Shown: piece after piece, positions 24,956 to 33,609 of the stretch
Position numbering within the stretch: the stretch's first letter is position 1
How the letters are laid out: each line of letters starts with the position of its first letter
Assembly (NCBI RefSeq): GCF_900114915.1
Contig: NZ_FOUS01000013.1
Coordinates: forward strand, 186,001 to 250,000
Direction of reading: 5' to 3'
Length of the DNA: 64,000 nt
DNA from: Bradyrhizobium sp. Rc3b
GTDB lineage: Bacteria > Pseudomonadota > Alphaproteobacteria > Rhizobiales > Xanthobacteraceae
Position numbers and translations under genes: made by a program
The notes under the pieces: generated by a model
Database searches by the model: none
Told to the model about the DNA's origin: nothing
What the model saw: only the letters and a program-made list of their open reading frames with translations

Positions 24956-27265
24956 ATGGCGGCTCCCATCAAGTTCGGCGTTGGCCAAAGCGTGCTGCGC
25001 AAGGAGGATGACGCGCTCATCCGCGGCAAGGGCCGCTATACCGACGATTACGCGCCGCAGGCTGCGCTGCGCTGCCTGATGCTGCGCTCGCCGCATGCGC
25101 ATGCCAAATACACCATCGATGTGAGCCGCGCCCGCGGGCTGCCCGGGGTCGCGCTGATCCTGACCGCCGATGACGTCAAGGATCTCGGCAATCTGCCCTG
25201 CCTGTTCAACCTCGAAACCGATCCGTTCACCGGCCCGCCATACCCGATCCTGGCCAAGGACGAGGTGCGCCACGTCGGCGATGCCGTCGCCTTTGTCGTC
25301 GCTGAGACCATCGACCAGGCGCGCGATGCGATCGAGGCGATCGAGGTCAAATGGAGCCAGCTCCCGGCTGTGACCGGCGTCGTCAATGCCGTGAAGAAAG
25401 GCGCGCCGCAGGTCTGGCCGGACAAGGCCGGCAACGTGCTGTTCGACGTCTCGATCGGCGACAAGGCGGCGACGGAAGCTGCTTTCGCCAAGGCGCATGC
25501 GGTCGCCGAGATTGCCATCGTCAATCCGCGCGTGGTTGCCAGCTTCCTGGAAACGCGCGCAGCGGTCTGCGAATATGACGCCAAGCGCGACCATCTGACA
25601 CTGACGATCGGCAGCCAGGGCAGCCATCGCCTGCGCGACATCCTCTGTCAGAACGTGCTCAACATCCCCACCGACAAGATGCGGGTGATCTGCCCCGATG
25701 TCGGCGGCGGCTTCGGCACGAAGCTGTTTCCGTATCGGGAATACGCCCTGATGGCGGTCGCCGCGCGAAAACTGAAGAAGGCGGTGAAGTGGGCGGCAGA
25801 TCGCTCCGAGCATTTCCTGGGCGATGCGCAGGGCCGCGACAACGTCACCACTGCGAAGATGGCGCTGGCCGAGGACGGCAAGTTCCTCGCGATGGACTGC
25901 GACCTGATGGGCGACATGGGCGCGTATCTGTCGACTTTCGGCCCCTACATCCCGCATGGCGGCGCGGGCATGCTGCCGGGCCTCTACGACATCCAGGCCT
26001 TCCACTGCCGGGTGCGCACCATCTTCACGCACAGCGTGCCGGTCGATGCCTATCGCGGCGCCGGGCGGCCGGAGGCGGCCTACGTCATCGAACGTCTCGT
26101 CGACGCCTGCGCGCGAAGGCTCGACATGACGCCCGATGCCATCCGTCGCAAGAATTTCATTCCGCCGAAGGCGCTGCCTTACAAGACCGCGACGGGCAAG
26201 GTCTATGATTCCGGCGATTTCGCCGCGCATCTCAAGCGCGCGATGGAGATCGCCGAGTGGAAGGAATTTGGCAAGCGCGCCAAGACGGCCAAGAAGAACG
26301 GGCTAATCCGCGGCATCGGTCTTGCGAGCTACGTCGAGATCTGCGGCGTGATGGGTGAGGAGACGGCCAACGTCCGTCTCGATCCCAGTGGCGACGTCAC
26401 CGTGCTGATCGGCACGCAATCGAGCGGGCAGGGCCATCAGACCGCCTATGCGCAGATCGTCGCCGAGCAGTTCGGCCTGCCGCCGGAGCGGGTGCATATC
26501 CGTCAGGGCGACACCGACGAGATCGCGACCGGCCTCGGCACCGGCGGCTCGGCCTCGATTCCCACCGGCGGCGTCTGCGTGGAGCGTGCTGCGGGCGATC
26601 TCGGCAAGAAGCTGAAGGAGCTTTCCGCGCAAGCGCTGGAAGCAAGTGCGGGCGACCTCGAGATCACCGATGGCGTGATCCGGATCGCCGGCACTGACCG
26701 CTCGATCTCCTTCGCCGACCTTGCCAAGCGGCCCGGCGCCGATCCGTCGAAGCTGAACGGCAGCGCGACCTTCGCCAGTGCCGACGGCACTTACCCGAAC
26801 GGGACGCATCTGGCGGAGGTCGAGATCGATCCTGCCACCGGCATCATCAGAATCGTCAACTACGTGATCGTCGACGATTTCGGCAAGACGCTCAACCCGC
26901 TGCTGCTGGCCGGCCAGGTGCATGGCGGCGCCATGCAGGGCATCGGCCAGGCGCTGATGGAGCAGGTGGTCTATGGGCCCAATGACGGCCAGCTCATCAC
27001 CGCGACCTTCATGGACTACGCGCTGCCGCGCGCGGCGGACGGGCCGGCTTTCGTGTTCGAGACCGCCAACGTGCCCTGCAAGACCAATCCGTTGGGCGTG
27101 AAGGGGGCGGGCGAAGCCGGCGCAATCGGCTCCTGTCCGGCCGTCGTCAACGCCATCGTCGACGCCCTCTGGCGCGAGTACAAGATCGACCACATCGACA
27201 TGCCCGCGACCCCCGAGCGGGTGTGGATCGCCATCAGCGAGCACCATCGCCGCCACAGCCTCTAG
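24956..27265 (+). CDS. Xanthine dehydrogenase-family molybdopterin subunit (form II CoxL-like), stand-alone
   Basis: A 769-residue large subunit of the molybdenum hydroxylase family. Marks: the N-terminal LRKEDDALIRGKGRYTDD, the pterin motif DVGGGFGTK (about 248-256), DAYRGAGRPEA (about 363-373), SSGQGHQTAYAQ and the catalytic-glutamate block GVKGAGEAGAIG near 717-728. AYRGAGR in place of AYxCSFR means it is not a true form I CO dehydrogenase. Normally a 2Fe-2S small subunit and an FAD medium subunit are encoded alongside; neither is present here. The cytochrome c gene 94 bases downstream may be the electron partner (inference). Substrate unknown. Confidence 0.88.
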   Translation: MAAPIKFGVGQSVLRKEDDALIRGKGRYTDDYAPQAALRCLMLRSPHAHAKYTIDVSRARGLPGVALILTADDVKDLGNLPCLFNLETDPFTGPPYPILAKDEVRHVGDAVAFVVAETIDQARDAIEAIEVKWSQLPAVTGVVNAVKKGAPQVWPDKAGNVLFDVSIGDKAATEAAFAKAHAVAEIAIVNPRVVASFLETRAAVCEYDAKRDHLTLTIGSQGSHRLRDILCQNVLNIPTDKMRVICPDVGGGFGTKLFPYREYALMAVAARKLKKAVKWAADRSEHFLGDAQGRDNVTTAKMALAEDGKFLAMDCDLMGDMGAYLSTFGPYIPHGGAGMLPGLYDIQAFHCRVRTIFTHSVPVDAYRGAGRPEAAYVIERLVDACARRLDMTPDAIRRKNFIPPKALPYKTATGKVYDSGDFAAHLKRAMEIAEWKEFGKRAKTAKKNGLIRGIGLASYVEICGVMGEETANVRLDPSGDVTVLIGTQSSGQGHQTAYAQIVAEQFGLPPERVHIRQGDTDEIATGLGTGGSASIPTGGVCVERAAGDLGKKLKELSAQALEASAGDLEITDGVIRIAGTDRSISFADLAKRPGADPSKLNGSATFASADGTYPNGTHLAEVEIDPATGIIRIVNYVIVDDFGKTLNPLLLAGQVHGGAMQGIGQALMEQVVYGPNDGQLITATFMDYALPRAADGPAFVFETANVPCKTNPLGVKGAGEAGAIGSCPAVVNAIVDALWREYKIDHIDMPATPERVWIAISEHHRRHSL

Positions 27266-27359
27266 GCGGGATTCTTCCGCGGCGGGAATAAACGCCCGCT
27301 GCGGGGTTCTATCCATGGATGGGCCCATCCTCACCTCTGCGAGCCGGAGACGTTAGCCA

Positions 27360-27809
27360 ATGAAAAGAACGATGATTGTCGCGGGCACCCTTTTGCTGGG
27401 GGCCGGCGCCGTGATGGCGCAACAGGAGATTGCCGTCCAGCAGGACAATCTGATGCGCTCGATCGCCAAGAACCAGTATGGCGTCATCCAGAAGATGACG
27501 AAGGGCGAAATCCCCTTCGACCGGAAGGCTGCCGATCAGGCCATTGCCAGCATCGAGGCCGACGTCGCCAAGATCGCCAAGACCTTCGAGGTCAATCCCA
27601 AGCAGGACGTGGTGAACGCGACGTACGGTGCCTCGCAAAAGGTCTGGCAGAACAAGGCCGATTTCGACTCCAAGATTCCTCCGGTGCAGAAGGCGATCAC
27701 CGACGCCAAAGGCAAGATTACCGACGTCGCGAGCCTGAAGGCGGCCTATACCGCGATCAATGATCGCTGCAACGATTGCCACGAGACCTATCGGGTGAAG
27801 TTGAAATAG
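27360..27809 (+). CDS. Cytochrome c-556 / cytochrome c'-type protein
   Basis: 149 residues: a signal peptide (basic start, then hydrophobic to VMAQ, cleavage after about residue 20), a four-helix-bundle-like body, and a single C-terminal heme site CNDCH at about 138-142, the layout of class II cytochromes c. Periplasmic electron carrier. A GGGAATAAA motif about 75 bases upstream of the ATG (27284-27292) is a possible ECF-sigma -35 element. Confidence 0.88.
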   Translation: MKRTMIVAGTLLLGAGAVMAQQEIAVQQDNLMRSIAKNQYGVIQKMTKGEIPFDRKAADQAIASIEADVAKIAKTFEVNPKQDVVNATYGASQKVWQNKADFDSKIPPVQKAITDAKGKITDVASLKAAYTAINDRCNDCHETYRVKLK

Positions 27810-27828
27810 CGGGTTACAGAGTCCCTTG

Positions 27829-27905
27829 CCCGGATGAGCGAAGCGATATCCGGGGAGTCCAGCCGAGTTGATAGTCTGTCCCGGATGTCGCTTCGCTCGT
27901 CCGGG
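27829..27905. repeat. Inverted pair of 26-bp palindromic units (CCCGGAT family)
   Basis: CCCGGATGAGCGAAGCGATA.. at 27829 and its near-exact reverse complement at 27880 are each 26 bases and match at about 24 positions, separated by about 25 bases. Each unit is itself partly palindromic through GCGAAGC. It would form a long hairpin in the 3' untranslated region of the cytochrome gene and is typical of REP-type elements. Confidence 0.8.
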
Positions 27906-27928
27906 CTACATACTGCATTGGAATTATG

Positions 27929-27960
27929 AAGGGCGGTTGCGATAGCGACCGCCCTTTTTC
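27929..27960 (+). terminator. Intrinsic terminator
   Basis: GGGCGGTTGC (27931) pairs with GCGACCGCCC (27945-27954) across a GATA loop, with one G-T pair, followed by TTTTTC. It terminates the cytochrome c transcript. The remaining 150 bases up to the next gene show no other feature. Confidence 0.85.
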
Positions 27961-28114
27961 TGTGCGCAAGGTCTGACGGATCGCTGCCGGAGCAGCTATC
28001 TTCGAGCCAACGGCCGTGGCGTTGATGCGACGAGGCGCACCTCTTTCCCGACTGCCTCATCACATCAGGAGTTCCAACGCGCGGCGAAGACCCCAATCAA
28101 CAGCGAGACAGGCC

Positions 28115-29398
28115 ATGGCAAAACCGTTTCCGTCGAAGACCCACATCGGCAATCACATGCTGCACCCTGAAACGCTGATGCTGACCTATGGCTATGATCC
28201 GCAACTGTCGGAAGGTGCCATCAAGCCGCCGGTGTTCCTGACCTCTACCTTCGTGTTTAGGACAGCCGATGACGGGCAGGACTTTTTCGATTTCGTCGCC
28301 GGTCGGCGCGAGCCGCCGGAAGGCATGGGTGCGGGTCTGGTCTATTCGCGCTTCAACCATCCCAACAGCGAGATCGTCGAGGACAGGCTCTCGATCTACG
28401 AGCGCACCGAGAGCTGCGCGCTGTTCTCGTCCGGCATGGCGGCCATCGCCACCACGATCCTGGCTTTCGTTCGCCCGGGCGACGTCATCCTGCACTCGCA
28501 GCCGCTCTATGGCGGGACGGAAACGCTGCTGACGAACACGCTGGCCCGCCTGTCGATCGGCGCCGTCGGCTTTGCCGACGGGATCGACGAAGCCGCCGTC
28601 AAGCAGGCCTCGGAGGAGGCCATGGCCAAGGGCCGCGTTTCGATGATCCTGATCGAGACCCCGGCCAACCCGACCAACGGCCTGGTCGATGTCGCCATGA
28701 TCCGCCGCATCGCCGACGCTATCGGCAAGGCCCAGGGACACACGCCGATCATCGCCTGCGACAACACGCTGCTCGGACCGGTGTTTCAGCGGCCGATCGA
28801 GCACGGCGCCGACATTTCCCTCTACTCGCTCACGAAGTACGTCGGTGGTCATTCCGACCTGATCGCGGGCGCCGCGCTCGGCTCGAAGGCGCTGATGAAA
28901 GGCATCAAGGCGCTCCGCGGCGCCATCGGCACCCAGCTCGATCCGCATTCCTGCTGGATGATCAACCGCTCGCTCGAGACTCTGAGCCTGCGTATGGAAA
29001 AAGCCGATGCGAATGCGCGCCTCGTGGCGGATTATTTGCGCGATCACCCCAAGGTGGCCAAGGTCCACTATCTCGGTCATCACGAGGAGGCCTCGCCGGC
29101 CGGGCGTGTGTTCGCGCGGCAATGCCTGGGGGCGGGATCCACCTTCTCGTTCGACATCGTCGGCGGCAAGGACGCTGCGGTCAAATTCCTCAACGCGCTG
29201 CAGATCCTCAAGCTGGCGGTCAGCCTCGGCGGCACGGAATCGCTCGCCAGCCTGCCTGCGACCATGACCCATTCCGGCGTTCCCGCCGACATCCGCCGGA
29301 AAATCGGCGTGCTCGATTCCACGATCCGGCTGTCGATCGGCATCGAGAATCCCTCCGACCTGATTGCCGACCTCACGCAGGCGCTGAACGCGGCTTAA
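28115..29398 (+). CDS. Cystathionine gamma-synthase family PLP enzyme
   Basis: 427 residues of the Cys/Met-metabolism PLP family (fold type I). Visible: YSRFNHPNSEIVEDRLS, FSSGMAAIATT, the substrate/PLP segment SQPLYGGTETLL, ETPANPTNGLVD, and SLYSLTKYVGGHSDLIAG with the PLP lysine. Members carry out gamma-replacement or elimination in transsulfuration or methionine synthesis (MetB, MetZ, MetC, methionine gamma-lyase); the precise reaction cannot be chosen from sequence. The open frame starts at 28016 but the ATG at 28115, after ACAGG, matches the family N terminus. Confidence 0.88.
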   Translation: MAKPFPSKTHIGNHMLHPETLMLTYGYDPQLSEGAIKPPVFLTSTFVFRTADDGQDFFDFVAGRREPPEGMGAGLVYSRFNHPNSEIVEDRLSIYERTESCALFSSGMAAIATTILAFVRPGDVILHSQPLYGGTETLLTNTLARLSIGAVGFADGIDEAAVKQASEEAMAKGRVSMILIETPANPTNGLVDVAMIRRIADAIGKAQGHTPIIACDNTLLGPVFQRPIEHGADISLYSLTKYVGGHSDLIAGAALGSKALMKGIKALRGAIGTQLDPHSCWMINRSLETLSLRMEKADANARLVADYLRDHPKVAKVHYLGHHEEASPAGRVFARQCLGAGSTFSFDIVGGKDAAVKFLNALQILKLAVSLGGTESLASLPATMTHSGVPADIRRKIGVLDSTIRLSIGIENPSDLIADLTQALNAA

Positions 29399-29416
29399 GG
29401 CGCGGCCGGAATCGAA

Positions 29417-29447
29417 AAGGCCGGACGCCCCTCCCGCGCCCGGCCTT
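29417..29447. terminator. Bidirectional hairpin between convergent genes
   Basis: AAGGCCGG (29417) and CCGGCCTT (29440-29447) are separated by 15 bases and lie between the PLP enzyme and CHRD genes. The loop is long and the U-run short. Confidence 0.5.
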
Positions 29448-29471
29448 CACGCAACGAAGCAGCGTCGCGGC

Positions 29472-29888
29472 TTACTTCGTCACCTGGCCGCGGATCTCGC
29501 CGCCCGGGTTCGCCGCGGTGTGGATGTTGATGTAGAGCTTGCCGCCGAGCAGATCGGCGGCCTGCGCGTCGGTGAGCGTCGCTTCGCCCTTGACGGGGCT
29601 CGCGGCCGCATTCGGGATCGCAACGGCCACGCCTGCGTTCTTGCCGGCCTCGGCCGGGCCGTGGAAATGCGCGGCGGTGGCGGGGCCGGAGAGCCCGGAA
29701 TAAGTGACGGTCCACGACAGCTTCTTGCTGGCGGCATCATAGTCCAGATCGGCGGTTCCGGTGCCGCTGGTGGTCGTTGCCGGCACCTCGGATTTGCCGT
29801 CGAGCGTTGCTTTCAGCTTTTCGGCGCTGGCCGGGCCGGCAAAAGCAACGGCACCGAGCGCTAAGGCGGCAATGACGGTCTTGTTCAT
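29472..29888 (-). CDS. Secreted CHRD-domain protein
   Basis: 138 residues. A signal peptide (MNKTVIAALALGAVAFAGPASA) is followed by a CHRD domain: LDGKSEVPATTTSGTGTADLDY, the AAHFHGPAEAG metal-like motif and YINIHTAANPGGEIRGQV. CHRD domains occur in chordin and in many bacterial secreted proteins of unknown role. GGGAGA precedes the ATG. It likely lies in the periplasm or outside the cell. Confidence 0.88.
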   Translation of the reverse strand: MNKTVIAALALGAVAFAGPASAEKLKATLDGKSEVPATTTSGTGTADLDYDAASKKLSWTVTYSGLSGPATAAHFHGPAEAGKNAGVAVAIPNAAASPVKGEATLTDAQAADLLGGKLYINIHTAANPGGEIRGQVTK

Positions 29889-30043
29889 GACATTCTCCCT
29901 GCTGAGCCCGTTCGGGCTGCCAAACTTTCAACAGCCGGCGTTTCAGTTTATTCCCGTTTCCGGCCGGGGCTGGCTAAATTCTTCGTGGTTGGGGTTGCGA
30001 CGGCATCAGTCTTAGGTTCGCGACGACGAGTGAATGGATCCGC

Positions 30044-30970
30044 ATGTTGCAACGAACAATTCTCGTGGGGCTGCTCGCCGCGGTCACTGCTGCCGTGGTC
30101 TATTGGTGGCTCAGCGCGCCAGTGGTGGCGGCCGCGGGCAATGCGCCGGCCCACGTGGCAAACCTTGCCAACGGCGAGGCCATGTTCAACGCCGGGGGCT
30201 GCGCGTCCTGCCATGCCACTCCGGACCAGCCCGACCGTGTCAAGCTCGGTGGCGGCCTCGCGATCAAGTCGCCGTTCGGAACGTTCTACGCGCCGAACAT
30301 CTCTCCCGATCCGAACGACGGCATCGGCAAATGGACCGACGCCGACTTCGTCAACGCGGTGATGCACGGGGTTTCGCCAAACGGGCAGCATTATTTTCCT
30401 GCCTTTCCCTATACGTCCTATCAGCACGCAAGGCGCGAGGACGTGCTCGATCTCTTCGCCTATCTGAAGACGCTGCCGTCTGTTGCCGGCAAGGTGCGTG
30501 ACCATGATATCCCGTTTCCCTTCGATATCCGGCGCAATGTCGGCATCTGGAAATTGCTGTTCATGGACGGCAAGCGCTTCGTCGCTGACGGCACCAAGTC
30601 GCCGCAATTCAATCGCGGCGCCTATCTAGTCAACAGTTTTGGCCATTGCGCCGAATGCCACAGCCCGCGCAACGCGCTTGGCGGCATCATCTCGGGCGAG
30701 CGCTTTGCCGGCGGGCCCAATCCGGAAGGCGAGGGGTGGGTCCCCAACATCACCCAGAAGCGCCTCGGCGAGTGGAGCGCCAAGGATATCGCCGATTTGC
30801 TCAAGACCGGCGACTTGCCCGACGGCGACAGCGTCGGCGGCGCGATGAGGCGGGTGATCAAGAACATCTCGCAATTGTCCGACGCGGATATTGCGGCGAT
30901 GGCGGACTATCTCAAATCGCTGCCGCCGGTCGAGGGTCCGCCGCGGCCCAAGCGCAAGGAAGCTGGCTAG
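30044..30970 (+). CDS. Diheme cytochrome c, alcohol-dehydrogenase subunit-like
   Basis: 308 residues with an N-terminal signal/anchor helix and two class I heme sites, CASCH (about residue 53) and CAECH (about 205), each followed by a plausible Met ligand region. Segments such as FGTFYAPNISPD and NRGAYLVNSFGHCAECHSPRN match the cytochrome subunits of membrane alcohol, aldehyde or sorbitol dehydrogenases. No dehydrogenase subunit is adjacent. Periplasmic, probably membrane-tethered electron carrier. It converges with a one-base gap on the Lrp-like gene. Confidence 0.88.
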   Translation: MLQRTILVGLLAAVTAAVVYWWLSAPVVAAAGNAPAHVANLANGEAMFNAGGCASCHATPDQPDRVKLGGGLAIKSPFGTFYAPNISPDPNDGIGKWTDADFVNAVMHGVSPNGQHYFPAFPYTSYQHARREDVLDLFAYLKTLPSVAGKVRDHDIPFPFDIRRNVGIWKLLFMDGKRFVADGTKSPQFNRGAYLVNSFGHCAECHSPRNALGGIISGERFAGGPNPEGEGWVPNITQKRLGEWSAKDIADLLKTGDLPDGDSVGGAMRRVIKNISQLSDADIAAMADYLKSLPPVEGPPRPKRKEAG

Positions 30971-30971
30971 C

Positions 30972-31217
30972 TCAGCTGGCGCCGAACGCCTTGAAGGTGA
31001 TGATGGTGAGGGTGTCCTGGATGCCCGGCAGCACCTGCACCTTCTCGTTGACGAAATGGCCGATATCGGTGTCCTTGTCGACGTAGAATTTCACCAGGAG
31101 GTCATATTGGCCGGCCGTGGAGTAGATCTCGGACGCGATCTCGGCTTCGGCAAGCGCATTGGCGACCGTATAGGACTGACCGAGCTTGCATTTGATCTGG
31201 ACGAAAAAGGGAACCAT
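30972..31217 (-). CDS. Stand-alone Lrp/AsnC effector (RAM) domain protein
   Basis: 81 residues: FFVQIKCKLGQSYTVANALAEAE, then IYSTAGQYDLLVKFYVD and TLTIITFKAF, the beta-alpha-beta-beta-alpha-beta RAM domain that binds amino acids in Lrp/AsnC regulators. There is no helix-turn-helix, so it cannot bind DNA alone; such proteins may sense amino acids or modulate full-length Lrp partners. The frame extends to 31277 but the domain starts at the ATG at 31217. Confidence 0.85.
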   Translation of the reverse strand: MVPFFVQIKCKLGQSYTVANALAEAEIASEIYSTAGQYDLLVKFYVDKDTDIGHFVNEKVQVLPGIQDTLTIITFKAFGAS

Positions 31218-31312
31218 CGCGGGCACTCCGAAAGCGTATCTGACGGCTAATAGGCCAAACCCGGCCCGATTTAGCAAGCGGACTTGCCGGCCGCCAGATG
31301 CCGGTCCCTAGT

Positions 31313-33295
31313 TTAGGACGTCACCACGGCCGCGGCGAATGCGTCTCTGAGCCGCTGCGCGAGCTCGACCTTGCGATAGGGCTTGGTCAGCACGATCGCC
31401 TGCGCATGCGCGTGGCCCTGCTCGACCAGGGTCTCCAGCGCGTAGCCCGAGGTGAACAGGACCGGCAGACCGGGACGAATCCGCCGCGCCTGGTCGGCGA
31501 GCTCCCAGCCGCTCATGCCGCCGGGCATTACGATGTCGGTGAACAGCATGTCGATACCGGGCTCGGTACGCAGCTGCTGCAACGCCTCCTTGCCGTTGAC
31601 TGCGGCAACGACGCGATATCCGAGAGCTTCGACCCTGCGAATGGCGGAGGAGCGAACGAACGGATCGTCCTCGGCGATCAGGATCGTCTCATATCCTCGC
31701 GGCGCTGCGTCCTCGCCATCGGAAAGCTCGGTGTGCGATGGTCCGATGTCCGCGCGCGGCAAATAGATCCGGACCGTCGTCCCAAGGCCCGGCTCGCTGT
31801 AGATCGTGACATGGCCATTGGATTGCTTGGCGAAACCATAGACCATGCTGAGGCCGAGGCCCGAGCCCTTGCCGACCTCCTTGGTGGTGAAGAACGGCTC
31901 GAACACGCGCCGGGTGACGTCCGGCGTCATGCCTTCGCCGTCGTCGGTGATCGAGATCAACACATAGCTGCCGGATGCGACTTCGGGGTGAAGGGCGCGA
32001 TAGTCGTCGTCGAGTGTCGTCAACTCCGTGCTCAGGGTCAGATGACCACCGGCCGGCATGGCATCCTGCGCATTGAGCGCAAGGTTGAGCACGGCGGATT
32101 CGAGCTGGGCCCGATCCGCGAAGGCCACGATCGTGCCGGGCCTGGAAGCCGTCCTGATCTCGATGTCCTCGCGCAAGGTGCGCTTGAGCAGCTTGAACAT
32201 GGACTCGAGCAGGCCGCGGCAATCGATCGTCTGGGGCTGCAGCAACTGGCGGCGACTGAATGCGAGCAGGCGCTGCGTCAGCTCGGCGCCCCGTTCGCCC
32301 GACTGGCAGATGTCCTCGGAAAAGCGGCGCAGGTCGGGCCTCGCCTTGAGCTGCTCGCTCAGATGCTCGGCGTTGCCGATGATGACGGTGAGCAGGTTGT
32401 TGAAGTCATGGGCGATGCCGCCGGAGAGCTGACCGACCGTCTCCATCTTCTGCGCCTGCTGGAGCTGCTGCTCGGTCAGCTTGCGCGCGGTCAGGTCGTG
32501 GACGATGCCGACGAAGATCAATTCGCCGTCCTGCCGAGTCCGGCCGACCGACACGTCCATCGGAAAGGTCGAACCGTCCTTGCGCAGGCCGATGGCCTCG
32601 CCGGCGGTCGCGAAAAGCCTTGCGTGGCTGTCGGGCGCGGTGCCCGCCTCGGGCATCAGCATCCTGACGTTCCGGCCCATGACCTCGTCGGCGGAGTAGC
32701 CGAACAAGCGCTCGCAGGCCGGATTGAACAGCAGAATATGGTCCTGCGCGTCGAGCAGGATGACCCCGTCGACCGCGGTCTCGACGATCGCGGTGAGGCG
32801 CGCCACGCTCTCGCGCATCGCGCGCTGGGCGTCGCTGACCTGCTTGAGCAGCAGCGTCGCGTCCCGGCTCTTGATCTCCTCCTCCTCGAGCGCGGCCTGG
32901 ACCTGCCGCAGCTCGAACGGCGAGGGGATCGTCAGGATCTTCGGCAACAGCGGCCAGAGCGCGCCAGCCGTGACCACGGACGCCACCGCGGTCGCCGCCT
33001 TGACCATGCCCTCGATGCCATAGACCGGGACCCAGAGCGTGTAGATCGACAGCACATGGGTGAGGCCGCACGCCATGATGAAAATCGCGAAGGCCCAATA
33101 GACCCAGCCGAACTTGAGGTCGCGCCGCTTGGTGACCAGGATCGCAAGGGCAAACGGAATCGAAAAATAGGCGGCGGCGATGCAGGCGTCGGAAACGACG
33201 TGAAGCCAGATCAGCTCAGGCTCCCACAACAGGCAGATGCCGTGCGGCGACAGCATGGACGAGTCGAGAAGACGTTCAAAAAAGGCCCACATCAT
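31313..33295 (-). CDS. Hybrid histidine kinase with ETR1-like ethylene-binding domain, PAS and receiver
   Basis: 660 residues. Residues 25-120 form a three-helix membrane domain strikingly like the ethylene sensor of plant ETR1: SDACIAAAYFSIP, FIMACGLTH, then KAATAVASVVTAGALWPLLP. All residues I recall as critical in ETR1 (Asp25, Tyr32, Pro36, Ile62, copper ligands Cys65 and His69) have counterparts at D36, Y43, P47, I73, C76 and H80. A coiled segment, a PAS domain (about 165-270), HisKA with His296 in GGIAHDFNNLL, a HATPase with LNLALNAQDAMP and GKGSGLGLSMVYG, and a C-terminal receiver with Asp587 (FTDIVMPGG) follow. The ATG at 33295, after GGGGTGGGA, is preferred over the longer frame to 33445. 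Confidence 0.88.
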   Translation of the reverse strand: MMWAFFERLLDSSMLSPHGICLLWEPELIWLHVVSDACIAAAYFSIPFALAILVTKRRDLKFGWVYWAFAIFIMACGLTHVLSIYTLWVPVYGIEGMVKAATAVASVVTAGALWPLLPKILTIPSPFELRQVQAALEEEEIKSRDATLLLKQVSDAQRAMRESVARLTAIVETAVDGVILLDAQDHILLFNPACERLFGYSADEVMGRNVRMLMPEAGTAPDSHARLFATAGEAIGLRKDGSTFPMDVSVGRTRQDGELIFVGIVHDLTARKLTEQQLQQAQKMETVGQLSGGIAHDFNNLLTVIIGNAEHLSEQLKARPDLRRFSEDICQSGERGAELTQRLLAFSRRQLLQPQTIDCRGLLESMFKLLKRTLREDIEIRTASRPGTIVAFADRAQLESAVLNLALNAQDAMPAGGHLTLSTELTTLDDDYRALHPEVASGSYVLISITDDGEGMTPDVTRRVFEPFFTTKEVGKGSGLGLSMVYGFAKQSNGHVTIYSEPGLGTTVRIYLPRADIGPSHTELSDGEDAAPRGYETILIAEDDPFVRSSAIRRVEALGYRVVAAVNGKEALQQLRTEPGIDMLFTDIVMPGGMSGWELADQARRIRPGLPVLFTSGYALETLVEQGHAHAQAIVLTKPYRKVELAQRLRDAFAAAVVTS

Positions 33296-33609
33296 TCCCA
33301 CCCCAAGATTCCGTTCCAAGCGGCTTGCGGGCCGGGAGCCCGCAACATGGGTGTCGCTGGACAGTTCCACTCTCACCTCGCGCTCTTCGGCGAAGCAGGT
33401 GAGGTTCGAGACTATACCAAGGGTCCGGCGCGGTTGCATTTTCAAGTCCGCACGATTGCGGGGCGAGCCGGCCCGCTGTTTGCCTGATTCGCAGGGAATG
33501 CACGGCGTCGCGAATCACTATCGGCCGCGGCTCGGCGCGCTTGCCGGTGTTCCACGGCCGCGCTAGGACAGGCCATGGCGGTGTCTGTATCCAGCAAAGG
33601 TGTCCGGCG
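33296..33609. other. Divergent intergenic region, nothing recognised
   Basis: 314 bases between the starts of the ETR1-like kinase and thiD. Both promoters should be here, but no convincing -35/-10 pair, palindrome or TPP riboswitch was found. Confidence 0.5.
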
